Assembly (NCBI GenBank): GCA_036824505.1
Contig: DAITAA010000020.1
Location: 1-61,497 of the forward strand
Reading direction: 5' to 3'
Length of the DNA stretch: 61,497 bases
From: SCUD01 sp036824505
GTDB lineage: Bacteria > Pseudomonadota > Gammaproteobacteria > Steroidobacterales > Steroidobacteraceae
Below, one piece after another: positions 32,753 to 41,862 of this stretch. How positions within the stretch are numbered: the stretch's first letter is position 1; every line of letters begins with the position of its first letter. The notes under the pieces are model-generated. The model was given only the letters and a program-made list of their open reading frames with translations, was not told the DNA's origin and made no database searches. The position numbers and the translations under genes are program-made.

Positions 32753-34995
32753 AGGAGCAGCCGCTCGACTTCGAAGGCATCGAGCGGCAGCCGCTTCGGA
32801 CATTCACGGAGAAGGCGTACCTCGACTACTCGATGTACGTCATCCTCGATCGCGCGCTGCCGCAGCTAGCCGACGGGCTGAAGCCCGTGCAGCGCCGGAT
32901 CATCTACGCGATGAGCGAGCTCGGACTCGCAAGCGCAAACAAGCACAAGAAGTCGGCGCGCACGGTCGGCGACGTGATCGGCAAGTACCACCCGCACGGC
33001 GACAGCGCCTGTTACGAGGCGATGGTGCTGATGGCCCAGGACTTCTCGTACCGCTATCCGATCGTGGACGGGCAGGGCAACTGGGGCTCCACCGACGATC
33101 CCAAGTCATTTGCCGCGATGCGCTATACGGAGGCGCGCCTGCGGCCCTACGCCGAGACGCTGTTGTCGGAGCTCGCCCAGGGAACGGTCGAATGGGTGCC
33201 GAACTTCGACGGCACGCTCGAAGAGCCCAGGCTGCTGCCGGCGCGCCTGCCAAATGTGCTGCTGAACGGCACACAGGGTATCGCGGTCGGCATGGCGACC
33301 GACATCCCGCCGCACAACCTGAAGGAAATCGTGGCCGCCTGCATCTTGCTGCTGGACGAACCAGAGTCCAGCGTGCGCGATCTCTGCAAGCACATCCTCG
33401 GCCCGGACTTCCCGACCGGCGCAGAGATCATCACGCCCAAATCGGAAATGCGCGCGATGTACCAGAGCGGCAATGGGACATTCCGCGCGCGCGCCGTTTA
33501 CGAAATGGAGGAGGGCGAGATCGTCGTCACTGCGCTGCCGTATCAGGTTTCGGGCGCCAAGGTCCTCGAGCAGATCGCGGGCCAGATGCGCGCAAAGAAG
33601 CTGCCGATGGTCGAGGACCTGCGTGACGAGAGCGACCACGAATATCCGACACGACTCGTCATCACGCCGCGCTCGAACCGGGTTGACGTCGAACAGCTGA
33701 TGGCGCACCTGTTCGCGACCACCGACCTCGAGCGCAGTTACCGCGTGAATCTCAATGTCATCGCGCTCGACGGGCGCCCGAAAGTGCTGGGACTCAGGGA
33801 AATCCTGGCCGAATGGCTCGGTTTCCGCCTCGATACGGTCAAGCGGCGGCTTCAGTTCCGGCTCGACAAGGTCAATGCCCGCCTGCACATCCTCGAAGGC
33901 CTGCTGATCGCCTTCCTGAACCTGGACGAGGTGATCCGCATCGTCCGCAAGGAGGACGAGCCGAAGCCGGTGCTGATCAAGCGCTTCAAGCTGTCCGACG
34001 AGCAGGCCGAGGCAATCCTCGAGACGAAGCTCCGTCACCTGGCACGACTCGAAGAGATGAAGATCCGCGGCGAACAGGCGGAGCTCTCGACCGAGAAGGA
34101 GGGCATCGAAAAGACACTGAAGAGCCCCGCCCGGCTCAAGAAGCTGATCCGCGAGGAACTCAATGCTGACGCCGAGAAGTATGGCGACAAGCGCCGCACG
34201 AAAATTGTCGAGCGTGAGGCCGCGCAGGCGATCGATGAAACCGAACTGGTCACGGCGGAGCCGGTGACCGTCGTCCTGTCCAGTCTCGGTTGGGTGCGGC
34301 AGGCACGTGGCCACGACATTGACCCGCGCGCGCTTTCGTACAAGACCGGTGATTCCTTCCAGGCGGCGGCCCGTGGCCGCAGCACGCAGCAAGCCGTGTT
34401 CGTTGACTCGACCGGGCGGGCTTACTCGCTGCCGGCGCACACGCTGGCTTCGGCGCGCGGGCAGGGCGAGCCGCTGTCGGGTCGGCTCGACCCGCCAGAC
34501 GGCGCAATTTTTGCGGCAGTCCTGATCGGCGAGCCGGCCGATCCGTGGCTCCTAGCCTGCGATGCGGGTCATGGCTTCATCGTGAAACTCGAGGCGCTCT
34601 ACTCGCGCAACAAGGCAGGCAAGGCCGTGTTCAACCTGCCAGAGAATGCGAAGGTGCTGGCGGCAGCGTCAGTGCCCGCCGATCCGGCGGCGCTGGTCGT
34701 GTCAGTCAACAGCGAAGGGCGGTTGCTCGCGTTCCCCGTGGGCGACCTGCCGGAAATGGAGAAGGGTCGCGGTAATCTGATCTTTGGTGTGCCAGGCAAG
34801 AAATCCCGCGCCGGAGAGGAACTGATGGTTGCCGCGACCGTCGTCGCAGCCGGGCAAAACGTGATGGTCTGGTGCGGTGACCGGAAGATGACGATCGCCT
34901 GGAAGGATGTTGCCGATTACCGCGGCGAACGGGGCCAGCGTGGCGCACTTCTTCCGCGCGGCTGGCGAAAAGTCGATCGGCTCAGCGTGGAGTGA
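32749..34995 (+). CDS. parC: DNA topoisomerase IV subunit A
   Basis: DNA-cleaving subunit of topoisomerase IV. The 748 residues match ParC, being shorter than GyrA. The catalytic tyrosine is Y126 in AAMRYTEARL. The quinolone-resistance region KYHPHGDSACYEA keeps the wild-type serine (S86, equal to E. coli S80) and glutamate (E90, equal to E84), so no target-site resistance is predicted. The C-terminal DNA-wrapping domain is degenerate in blade motifs, as is usual for ParC. Co-translated with parE by a four-base overlap; convergent with fimX, 31 bases away. Confidence 0.96.
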   Translation: MKEQPLDFEGIERQPLRTFTEKAYLDYSMYVILDRALPQLADGLKPVQRRIIYAMSELGLASANKHKKSARTVGDVIGKYHPHGDSACYEAMVLMAQDFSYRYPIVDGQGNWGSTDDPKSFAAMRYTEARLRPYAETLLSELAQGTVEWVPNFDGTLEEPRLLPARLPNVLLNGTQGIAVGMATDIPPHNLKEIVAACILLLDEPESSVRDLCKHILGPDFPTGAEIITPKSEMRAMYQSGNGTFRARAVYEMEEGEIVVTALPYQVSGAKVLEQIAGQMRAKKLPMVEDLRDESDHEYPTRLVITPRSNRVDVEQLMAHLFATTDLERSYRVNLNVIALDGRPKVLGLREILAEWLGFRLDTVKRRLQFRLDKVNARLHILEGLLIAFLNLDEVIRIVRKEDEPKPVLIKRFKLSDEQAEAILETKLRHLARLEEMKIRGEQAELSTEKEGIEKTLKSPARLKKLIREELNADAEKYGDKRRTKIVEREAAQAIDETELVTAEPVTVVLSSLGWVRQARGHDIDPRALSYKTGDSFQAAARGRSTQQAVFVDSTGRAYSLPAHTLASARGQGEPLSGRLDPPDGAIFAAVLIGEPADPWLLACDAGHGFIVKLEALYSRNKAGKAVFNLPENAKVLAAASVPADPAALVVSVNSEGRLLAFPVGDLPEMEKGRGNLIFGVPGKKSRAGEELMVAATVVAAGQNVMVWCGDRKMTIAWKDVADYRGERGQRGALLPRGWRKVDRLSVE

Positions 34996-35026
34996 TTGAA
35001 ATCGGCGCCGAGCAGCCTGCGGCGCG

Positions 35027-37090
35027 TCAAGCCATCGTTGAAGTGAGGACGATTTCCTCGGGTGCGTTGACAAAATAGCCCTGGATGCATTCCACGCCGA
35101 GCTGCCAGAGCACGGCCATGGTATTCGCGTCCTGCACGCGCTCGCCGATCGTTGTCGCCTTGCACTTGTGCGCGAGGTCCACGAGCGACTTCACGCGACT
35201 CTGTTTATCCTGGTCCGCCGACAGGCCCTGCATCAGCGCGCCATGGATCTTGACGAAGTCCGGAGTCAGATGACTCAGCAGCTGCTCGGCGTCGCGCCCG
35301 AGGCCAAAGCCCTCGATCGCAAACCGGAACTTGAGTGCGTGCAGCGCGTCCTGCAGTCGCAGCGCTTCCTTGACCTGATGGGCGGCGACTTCCTCGCGGA
35401 CCTGGAAAACCATGCGCGCCGGCTCGATTTTCGTGGTCTTCAGCTGGTTCGCGAGCCAGCCGGGCAGTGACTTGTCGGACAGCGAGTCCTCTGACAGGCG
35501 CACGAACAGGCCCCCCGGCTTGCGGGCCGCGCAGAAAGACATTGCCGCGCCAATGACCCAGCGATCGATATTCTTCATCAGGTCGTTGCGCTCGGCGGCC
35601 GGCATGAACAGCGATGGCAGGACTTCCTGTCCCTGCTCGTCGAGCATGCGAACGAGCACGTCGAACATGCCCTGGTCATCGCCGACCAAGCTGGCAATCG
35701 GCTGCTGCACGAGCCGGAAGCGGTTCTCCATCAGTGCCGACTTGATCTGCTTGATCCACTGCCGGTCCGCCTCCTGCAATTTCAGGATCGCGCCAGTGTG
35801 TTCCAGCAGCTGCACGCGATTGCCGCCCAGCTCGCGTCCCTGGCGGCTGGCATTGTAGGCGTCATTGGCCGGGCCTTCGGGCTCACGGATTTCGGCGGGC
35901 ACTGGGCCAAGGCCGATCGTGCAGGTCGTCGAGACAGACTTCGAACCGATCTGGAAGACCTCGCTCGCGACCTTTTGCACGACATGCGCGGCCCAGGCAT
36001 CGACATCGCGGCTGTTGCCGCGCTCGATCAATACCATGAAGCCGTTGCCGCCAAAGCGGCCCGCAAGATCGCCTGCCTGCACCTGCTCGCGCAGCAGTCG
36101 CGCAAAATCCGTCAGGAAATCCTCGCCAATCATGACGCCTACGTCTTCGAGCACGGCTTCGTACTTGTCGGGCTCGATGTATGCCAGAAACCGGACGCCG
36201 GCCTTCGCGGGTTGGGCCAGACGCTCGCGCAGCTTTTCGACGAAGAAGCGGCGATACAGGAAGCCGGTCGCGGGGTCGCATTGCATCGCCTCTTCCAGCC
36301 GGCGCTCGACCTCGCCGCCGTCCTTGACCCGGGCAGGCACGTAAACCTGGACACAGGGCTCGCCGTCGTACTCGGCCTTGCGCAGCTGGAATTCCAGCGA
36401 CGGCGTGTGGCCACTGACCAAGAGTGCCGAAGCATGCAGCGTGTGGCCGGACCACTTGCCCTGCAGGCACGCGACCAGTGCGCCCTTGATCGCCACATGA
36501 TCATCCGCGTCGAACGCATCCATCAGCGGCGTGCCGGTGACTTCGTCGGCCGACGAATAGCCGAACAATTCGATCCAGGCCGGATTCGCGTCGACGATGA
36601 TGCCTTCCTGGACCTGGGCGATGGCGTCGGTGGATCCCTCGACGACATGCTGCAGCTGTTGTTTGTATTCGCGCGCCGTGGCGAGTGTGACCGAAAGCGC
36701 CCGGTCGAGGCGGTAGGTACGCAACTCGCGACCGACCACCAATTGCAGCCGCCTGATATTGCCGAGCGTCACCGCGTCCTGGGCCCCGAGCGCCAGCGCC
36801 TCCGCAATCGAGATCTCGTCGAGTTTGTCGCGCACCACAAGCACCGGCACCTCCGGTGCGAAACGCGAGCGAAAATCCATGGCACTCGCGAGATCGATGA
36901 TGCCTTCGTCGGCGAACAGCAGCAGCATTTCAGCGGATGCCTGGGTCAACACGTCCCCCAGGTCGCGCGCATCCGGCAGCCAGGTCACGTGTACCGGATG
37001 GCCGGCGTTACGCAGCGCCTTGTTGATCGCCTCGACGTTGTCCTGACTGCGGGTCAGGGCGATCATCGGGACGGCGGCAGGTTGCTTCAA
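35027..37090 (-). CDS. fimX: FimX-like protein: REC-like, PAS, degenerate GGDEF and EAL domains
   Basis: FimX binds c-di-GMP through an inactive EAL domain and controls type IV pilus assembly. The 687 residues (P. aeruginosa FimX has 691) comprise an N-terminal receiver-like fold (1-125), a PAS domain (about 140-260, with QEGIIVDANPAWIELFGYSSADEVTG-type sequence), a GGDEF domain whose signature has become GRFGGNGFMVL, and an EAL domain whose first motif is DVLVR instead of EALLR. All catalytic signatures are lost, as in FimX. It lies next to parC, as fimX does near parC in Pseudomonas. A TTG start preceded by GGAG is used; an ATG at 37066 is an alternative. Confidence 0.82.
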   Translation of the reverse strand: MKQPAAVPMIALTRSQDNVEAINKALRNAGHPVHVTWLPDARDLGDVLTQASAEMLLLFADEGIIDLASAMDFRSRFAPEVPVLVVRDKLDEISIAEALALGAQDAVTLGNIRRLQLVVGRELRTYRLDRALSVTLATAREYKQQLQHVVEGSTDAIAQVQEGIIVDANPAWIELFGYSSADEVTGTPLMDAFDADDHVAIKGALVACLQGKWSGHTLHASALLVSGHTPSLEFQLRKAEYDGEPCVQVYVPARVKDGGEVERRLEEAMQCDPATGFLYRRFFVEKLRERLAQPAKAGVRFLAYIEPDKYEAVLEDVGVMIGEDFLTDFARLLREQVQAGDLAGRFGGNGFMVLIERGNSRDVDAWAAHVVQKVASEVFQIGSKSVSTTCTIGLGPVPAEIREPEGPANDAYNASRQGRELGGNRVQLLEHTGAILKLQEADRQWIKQIKSALMENRFRLVQQPIASLVGDDQGMFDVLVRMLDEQGQEVLPSLFMPAAERNDLMKNIDRWVIGAAMSFCAARKPGGLFVRLSEDSLSDKSLPGWLANQLKTTKIEPARMVFQVREEVAAHQVKEALRLQDALHALKFRFAIEGFGLGRDAEQLLSHLTPDFVKIHGALMQGLSADQDKQSRVKSLVDLAHKCKATTIGERVQDANTMAVLWQLGVECIQGYFVNAPEEIVLTSTMA

Positions 37091-37259
37091 TTCCGGCTCC
37101 GGCTGCGGTCGGTTGGCGTGGGAGGCAGGATACTAACATCCCGAATTCCATGAGTTTCGCGACCGGCGTCGTGGAATGCCATACGCTGGAGACTGGCAGC
37201 GGCGCGGGACCGTGCCATTCACGGCGCATTTCACGCCTGGAGCGCGGTTTCGGGCAGGG

Positions 37260-37288
37260 TGGTCGGTCGATCGGGTTCTGGCTATGAT
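37260..37288 (+). promoter_or_regulatory. Possible promoter for efp
   Basis: A good -10 hexamer TATGAT at 37283-37288 lies about 50 bases before the efp start, in the 250-base gap between divergent fimX and efp. The -35 region (TGGTCG at 37260-37265) is weak. Nothing else is recognised in the gap. Confidence 0.4.
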
Positions 37289-37340
37289 ACGCGCCCTTTT
37301 GTCCAGCACCGGCCTGCAACCAGGGCCCCGGCCACCTGAG

Positions 37341-37907
37341 ATGTCCACTTACAACACCAATGAATTCCGGTCGGGCCTGAAGATCATGATGGATAACGAT
37401 CCCTGCACGATCGTTGACAACGAATTCGTGAAGCCCGGCAAGGGCCAGGCCTTCAATCGCGCCCGCATCCGCAATCTCAGGACCGGGCGGGTCATCGAGC
37501 GGACCTTCAAGTCGGGCGATTCCGTCGAGGCCGCCGACGTGGTCGATGTCGACATGCAGTACCTGTACTTCGACGGCAGCTTCTGGCACTTCATGCAGCC
37601 CGAAAGCTTCGAGCAGTATTCGACGGGCCAGACCGCCGTTGGTGACGCGGCTCAATGGCTCAAGGAAGGCGTCGTCTGCATCGTGACCTTGTGGAATGGC
37701 CAGCCGTTGACCGTGACGCCACCTCCCCACGTCGAGCTCAAGATCGTCGAAACCGATCCGGGCATGCGTGGCGATACAGTTACCGGCGGCACGAAGACCG
37801 CAAAGCTCGAGACCGGCGCGGTGGTCAAGGTGCCGCTGTTCGTCAATCAGGGCGAGTCGATCCGGGTCGACACGCGCAGCGGCCAGTACATCGCGCGCGT
37901 CAAGTGA
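37341..37907 (+). CDS. efp: Translation elongation factor P
   Basis: Rescues ribosomes stalled at proline stretches. The 188 residues hold the three beta-barrel domains. The modified tip residue is K34 in KPGKGQAF, so beta-lysylation by EpmA is expected; the epmA gene lies about 0.5 kb downstream on the other strand. The C-terminal VNQGESIRVDTRSGQYIARVK-type ending is standard. The 3' end overlaps the convergent fMsr gene by eight bases. An in-frame start further upstream (37176) would add a basic non-homologous extension, so the ATG at 37341 is used. Confidence 0.97.
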   Translation: MSTYNTNEFRSGLKIMMDNDPCTIVDNEFVKPGKGQAFNRARIRNLRTGRVIERTFKSGDSVEAADVVDVDMQYLYFDGSFWHFMQPESFEQYSTGQTAVGDAAQWLKEGVVCIVTLWNGQPLTVTPPPHVELKIVETDPGMRGDTVTGGTKTAKLETGAVVKVPLFVNQGESIRVDTRSGQYIARVK

Positions 37908-38433
37908 CCTCGCGGCGGCCGCCGCGACCGGTCCAGCCCGCGTCGAACCCGTCGATACCAGCAAGTCGCCAGTCGCAGGCAGCAGCGAGCCGCACCGCAA
38001 GGACTTCGAGCCCGACGGCGTCCTGCGGGCCGAAGCGACCGTAACTTGGGCTGTCGAGGTCGAGCACGCCGACCAGCCGCTCCTGCGCGATCAGCGGCAC
38101 GACAATTTCGGAATTCGACGCCGCGTCGCAGACGATGTGCCCCGGGAACTGGTGCACATCCGGCACGATGACGGTCGCACGCCCCTGCGCCGCCTTGCCG
38201 CATACCCCTTGCCCCAGCGGAATCCGCACGCAGGCAACCCGCCCCTGGAACGGCCCGACGATCAATTGCCCGCCGCGCAGGAAGTAGAAGCCGGCCCAGT
38301 TGAGATCGGGCACAAGTTCGCGAATCAATGCCGCTGCGTTCGCAGCGTTGGCCCAGGGATCGCGTTCGCCGTCGAACAGACCTTCGGCCTGCCGCAACAG
38401 CCCCTGGTACGTTTCAGTGAATGACTGATTCAT
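37900..38433 (-). CDS. msrC: Free methionine-(R)-sulfoxide reductase (GAF domain)
   Basis: A 177-residue GAF-domain enzyme that reduces free methionine-R-sulfoxide. The three functional cysteines are C68, C78 and C102 (VACVRI, QGVCGKA, HIVCDAA); their spacing of 10 and 24 residues is the same as in the characterised yeast and E. coli enzymes. Other markers are NWAGFYFL and DLDSPSYGRF, whose aspartates help bind substrate. The last few residues form a glycine- and arginine-rich tail encoded over the end of efp. It lies nine bases after epmA on the same strand. Confidence 0.92.
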   Translation of the reverse strand: MNQSFTETYQGLLRQAEGLFDGERDPWANAANAAALIRELVPDLNWAGFYFLRGGQLIVGPFQGRVACVRIPLGQGVCGKAAQGRATVIVPDVHQFPGHIVCDAASNSEIVVPLIAQERLVGVLDLDSPSYGRFGPQDAVGLEVLAVRLAAACDWRLAGIDGFDAGWTGRGGRREVT

Positions 38434-38442
38434 CCCGTCTCC

Positions 38443-39420
38443 TCAGGCTTGGTCAACTGGAAACGCCATCGCCCCGGAGATCGACGGCAGCCCGAGCGCC
38501 GCCATGACCAGCCGGTCGAACCCGAGGGCAACGCCGGCGCAATCGGGCAAGCCTGCATCCAGCGCAGCCAGAAATTTCTCGTCCAGCGGCGCCAGTCGCT
38601 GGCCGCGCTGCTGCCGCTTCTGTAGATCCTGCGTAAATCGCCGCCGCTGTTCGAGCGCGTCGCCCAGTTCATGGAAGCCGTTGGCAAGTTCGACACCGTC
38701 AAGATAGAGCTCGAATCGTTCTGCGACCGGCCAGCCATCCCCGTCATCGCGCAGACGCGCCAATGCTGCCTGGCTCGCCGGGTAATCGCGCACGAATACC
38801 GGGCCCGCGTGGCCGAGCCCTGGCCCGACCACGGTCGCCATCAGCAGGTCGAGCCAGGCATCGCGATCCTGGCCGGAAGTCAAATTGAGCGCGACACCGC
38901 GATCCCGCAGGACTGTCTCGATCTCCTCCGATGTTGCGCTGCTGCAGTCCAGGCCGCAGGAATCGGCGATGGCCTGTCGATAAGTGACCTGACGCGCCGG
39001 CTGCAACGCGCGCAGCTCACCGAGCGCGGCGCGCAACAGGCGGTCAACGTCGCGCTCAAGTTCATCCACGCCGAAGCCCACGCGGTACCACTCGATCATC
39101 GTGAATTCCGGATTGTGCTGGCGACCCGATTCACCATCCCGGAACACAGGACATATCTGGTAACAGTCACCGACCCCGGCCGCGAGCAAGCGTTTCATCG
39201 GATACTCAGGCGAGGTCTGCAGGTACATGGCCGGGCCCCGCAATGGCTGCGCCGCGATCGACTCGATCTGCGGGTCGCTGACGGCGGCCGGGGACAGCAG
39301 CGGCGTCTGCACCTCGAGAACCCGTTCGGACGCGAACCAGGCACGGACGCGCGCAAGCATCGACGCGCGACTCCGGATCACTTCAATGCTTGCCGCGGGC
39401 CGCCACTCAGCGTGATTCAT
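38443..39420 (-). CDS. epmA: EF-P--(R)-beta-lysine ligase EpmA
   Basis: Paralogue of class II lysyl-tRNA synthetase lacking the anticodon-binding domain; it attaches beta-lysine to K34 of EF-P. The 325 residues match E. coli EpmA (GenX). Class II motifs are visible: VFRDGESGRQHNPEFTMIEWYR (motif 2; shown to place residues near 90-110) and GVALGFDRLVMAALG (motif 3). The ATG overlaps the psd stop in ATGA. The lysine aminomutase EpmB that supplies the substrate is not in the window. Confidence 0.95.
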   Translation of the reverse strand: MNHAEWRPAASIEVIRSRASMLARVRAWFASERVLEVQTPLLSPAAVSDPQIESIAAQPLRGPAMYLQTSPEYPMKRLLAAGVGDCYQICPVFRDGESGRQHNPEFTMIEWYRVGFGVDELERDVDRLLRAALGELRALQPARQVTYRQAIADSCGLDCSSATSEEIETVLRDRGVALNLTSGQDRDAWLDLLMATVVGPGLGHAGPVFVRDYPASQAALARLRDDGDGWPVAERFELYLDGVELANGFHELGDALEQRRRFTQDLQKRQQRGQRLAPLDEKFLAALDAGLPDCAGVALGFDRLVMAALGLPSISGAMAFPVDQA

Positions 39421-40298
39421 GAATATGTGGCAATGCGCTTGCCCATGCGCATGGGCTGTCCGGGCGCCAGGCCCGGCACCAGTACCGGGCCCGTCGGAGC
39501 GAACATCAGGATCACGGTCGAGCCCATGTTGAACCATCCGAGCTCGGCACCCTTTTCGAGCGCGATGACCGGCCGCACCGGGAGCTCGCGCATGCGGCGC
39601 GGGTGTTCCCGCCGGATTTCGCCGGCCCAGCTGAGACTCATGCTGCCGACGAACAGGGCGCCGACCAGCACGACGGCCATCGGGCCCGCGCTCGTATCAA
39701 AGACGCAAACGATCCTCTCGTTGCGCGTAAAGAGCCCGGGCACGCCTTCCGCAGTCGCGGCGTTGACGCTGAACAGATCGCCCGGCACGTGTCGCGCCAG
39801 ACGCAGCGTGCCGGCGAGCGGCATGTGGATGCGATGATAGTTGTGCGGGGCGAGGTAGAGCGTTGCGTAGGCGCCGCCTGCGAATTGCGCGGCGAGCGCT
39901 GCATCGCCGCCCAGGAGTGCGTTCACGGAGTAGCTGATTCCCTTGGCCTGCAGCATCCCGTCGCCGCCGCATGCGCCCGCCTGGCTGACATAGCCGTCGA
40001 CCGGGCAGACGACCGCCGCCGGTTCACGGTCGATCGGGCGGACACCCTGGCGCAGTCGCCTGGTGAAGAAATCATTGAAGGACTCATAGTCCGACGCATT
40101 ACTGCGTTCGGCCTCCGACAGATCGACGGGATAATGCCGGAGGAATCCGCGAATCAGCGCGCGCTTCAGCCAGCCGGCCTGTGCGCGTGCCAGCGAGCCT
40201 ATCAGCCGCGAGAGGAAATGCTGGGGCAGCAGGTATTGCGCCCCGATGAAGACCCGATCGCGCACGCTGCGGCTGCTCACGTCAGAGATGCCCGTCAA
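39417..40298 (-). CDS. psd: Phosphatidylserine decarboxylase proenzyme
   Basis: Inner-membrane pyruvoyl enzyme making phosphatidylethanolamine. The 293-residue proenzyme carries PHNYHRIHMP with the catalytic histidine and the self-cleavage site, which reads MGST instead of the usual LGST, with the pyruvoyl-forming serine near residue 260 retained. FNDFFTRRL near the start is typical. It starts at a TTG (40298) that overlaps the sco stop in TTGA, and its own stop overlaps epmA. The linkage epmA-psd is also found in E. coli. Confidence 0.95.
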   Translation of the reverse strand: MTGISDVSSRSVRDRVFIGAQYLLPQHFLSRLIGSLARAQAGWLKRALIRGFLRHYPVDLSEAERSNASDYESFNDFFTRRLRQGVRPIDREPAAVVCPVDGYVSQAGACGGDGMLQAKGISYSVNALLGGDAALAAQFAGGAYATLYLAPHNYHRIHMPLAGTLRLARHVPGDLFSVNAATAEGVPGLFTRNERIVCVFDTSAGPMAVVLVGALFVGSMSLSWAGEIRREHPRRMRELPVRPVIALEKGAELGWFNMGSTVILMFAPTGPVLVPGLAPGQPMRMGKRIATYS

Positions 40299-40918
40299 CG
40301 CTTTGCGGCCACGATCTTGCGGTAGTCGCCCGCGATCGCGTCAGCCGCATGCGGGCTGCCGAATACGGCGGCCAGTGCGGCCGACGGGTCGATCATGAAG
40401 ATCGCTGCAGTGTGATCGACCGTGTAATTGCCATGCGCAGACACCGGCCCGAGCGATACGGCCACGCCGAGGCCATGCGTCAGGGTCTGAATCGCATCCG
40501 GCGCGCCGGTGATGCCCAGGAACTGCGGGTCGAAATGCGATACATAGCGACCGAGTGCGGCCGGCGTGTCGCGCCCCGGATCCACGCTGACGAACGCGAC
40601 GACCGGCCAATCGCCGGATGGCAGATCCTTCAGCCGCCGGCGGACCTCGGCGAGTGTGGCGAGCGTCGTCGGACAAACGTCTGGGCAATTCGTGAAGCCA
40701 AAAAACATCAGTGTCCACTGGCCGCGCAGGCTCTCACGCCGGAAGACGCCGCCGGCCTGGTCCGTAAGCTCGAATTGCGGCAGCGGCCGCGCGACGTCGA
40801 GTCGCGTCGCCTGCTCCAGCGCCGCCGGAGCAGCTGCCAGGCGCATCGCGATCCAGCCGCTCGTCGCGCCGGCCAGTGCGGCGATGAGGACGATGACCCA
40901 GGTGAGATGGCGCTTCAC
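40295..40918 (-). CDS. SCO1/SenC-type copper chaperone
   Basis: Membrane-anchored thioredoxin-fold protein that delivers copper to the CuA site of cytochrome oxidase. The 207-residue product starts at a GTG and has one N-terminal membrane helix (about residues 6-28). The copper-binding CxxxC motif is in NCPDVCPTT and the third ligand histidine in NYTVDHTAAIF. Length and motif order match the family. It overlaps psd, an unusual partner. The CuA oxidase genes are not in the window. Confidence 0.92.
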   Translation of the reverse strand: MKRHLTWVIVLIAALAGATSGWIAMRLAAAPAALEQATRLDVARPLPQFELTDQAGGVFRRESLRGQWTLMFFGFTNCPDVCPTTLATLAEVRRRLKDLPSGDWPVVAFVSVDPGRDTPAALGRYVSHFDPQFLGITGAPDAIQTLTHGLGVAVSLGPVSAHGNYTVDHTAAIFMIDPSAALAAVFGSPHAADAIAGDYRKIVAAKR

Positions 40919-40979
40919 CTTGGAATTATCCCACAGTGCCGCCCGCGCCCAGCGCGGGCGGCGGGTTAGACTTTGGACG

Positions 40980-41852
40980 ATGGCAGGCACGCAACGAGTC
41001 GGCGAATTACTGGACTGGGCATCACGCCTGCTCGAACGGGCGGGGCTGGCCTACGGCCACGGCACAGCCAATGCGCGCGACGAGGCAGCGGCGCTCGTCT
41101 TCCATGCGCTGCGACTGCCGCATGATTCGGCGCCTGGCAGCTACCGGCTGCTGGTGCCCGCCGCCGGCCGGCGCAGGGTCGACGCACTGCTGCGCCGCAG
41201 GATCGAGGAACGCCTGCCTTCGGCCTACCTGACCGGCGTCACCTGGTTTGCGGGTCACGAGTTCCGCGTGACGCGTGACGTACTCGTGCCGCGCTCGCCG
41301 ATCGCCGAAATCTGCCGCAATTCCTTCAGGCCATGGATCGACGCGACGAGCGTCGGCCGCGTGCTCGACATCGGCACCGGTTCCGGGTGCATCGCAATTG
41401 CGGCGGCCCATGCGCTGCCTGGCGCCCGTGTCGATGCAACCGATATCTCGCCGCGGGCATTGGCGCTGGCGCGCGATAATGTCCGGCGCCACCGGCTGGG
41501 ACATCGCGTGCGGGTCCTTCGATCCGATGTCTATGGCGCATTGCGCGGGCGGCGCTACGATATCATCGTGAGCAATCCACCTTATGTGCCGGCAGCTGAA
41601 CTGCGCCGCTTGCCGCCGGAGTATCACTCTGAACCGCGACTTGGCCTGCATGCGACACGAAATGGACTCGCGATCATCGCGCGGATCCTGGCGGGTGCGC
41701 GCCGCCATCTCGAGCCGCATGGAATCCTGGTCGTCGAGACCGGCGATACGGAAGATGCCGTGCGACAGCGCTGGCCGTCGGTGCCATTCACCTGGCTCGA
41801 ATTCGAGCACGGCGGCGGCGGCGTGTTCCTGCTGAACGCCAGCCAGCTATAG
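40980..41852 (+). CDS. prmB: Ribosomal protein L3 glutamine methyltransferase PrmB
   Basis: SAM-dependent N5-glutamine methyltransferase for ribosomal protein L3. The 290 residues show the SAM-binding VLDIGTGSGCIAIAAA block and the catalytic SNPPYVP motif, with an N-terminal helical domain and the PYLTG-like SAYLTGVTWFAGHEF lead-in. HemK/PrmC shares these motifs, but the position directly before aroC is that of prmB in most gammaproteobacteria. The ATG at 40980 is chosen; a long in-frame extension upstream is the shadow of sco. Confidence 0.9.
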   Translation: MAGTQRVGELLDWASRLLERAGLAYGHGTANARDEAAALVFHALRLPHDSAPGSYRLLVPAAGRRRVDALLRRRIEERLPSAYLTGVTWFAGHEFRVTRDVLVPRSPIAEICRNSFRPWIDATSVGRVLDIGTGSGCIAIAAAHALPGARVDATDISPRALALARDNVRRHRLGHRVRVLRSDVYGALRGRRYDIIVSNPPYVPAAELRRLPPEYHSEPRLGLHATRNGLAIIARILAGARRHLEPHGILVVETGDTEDAVRQRWPSVPFTWLEFEHGGGGVFLLNASQL

Positions 41853-41862
41853 GCAATTGCGC

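Noticed and set aside
30860..34995. These genes as gyrB and gyrA.
   Set aside because: Lengths (630 and 748 residues), the ATGA-coupled order, and the QRDR context KYHPHGDSACYEA identify topoisomerase IV.
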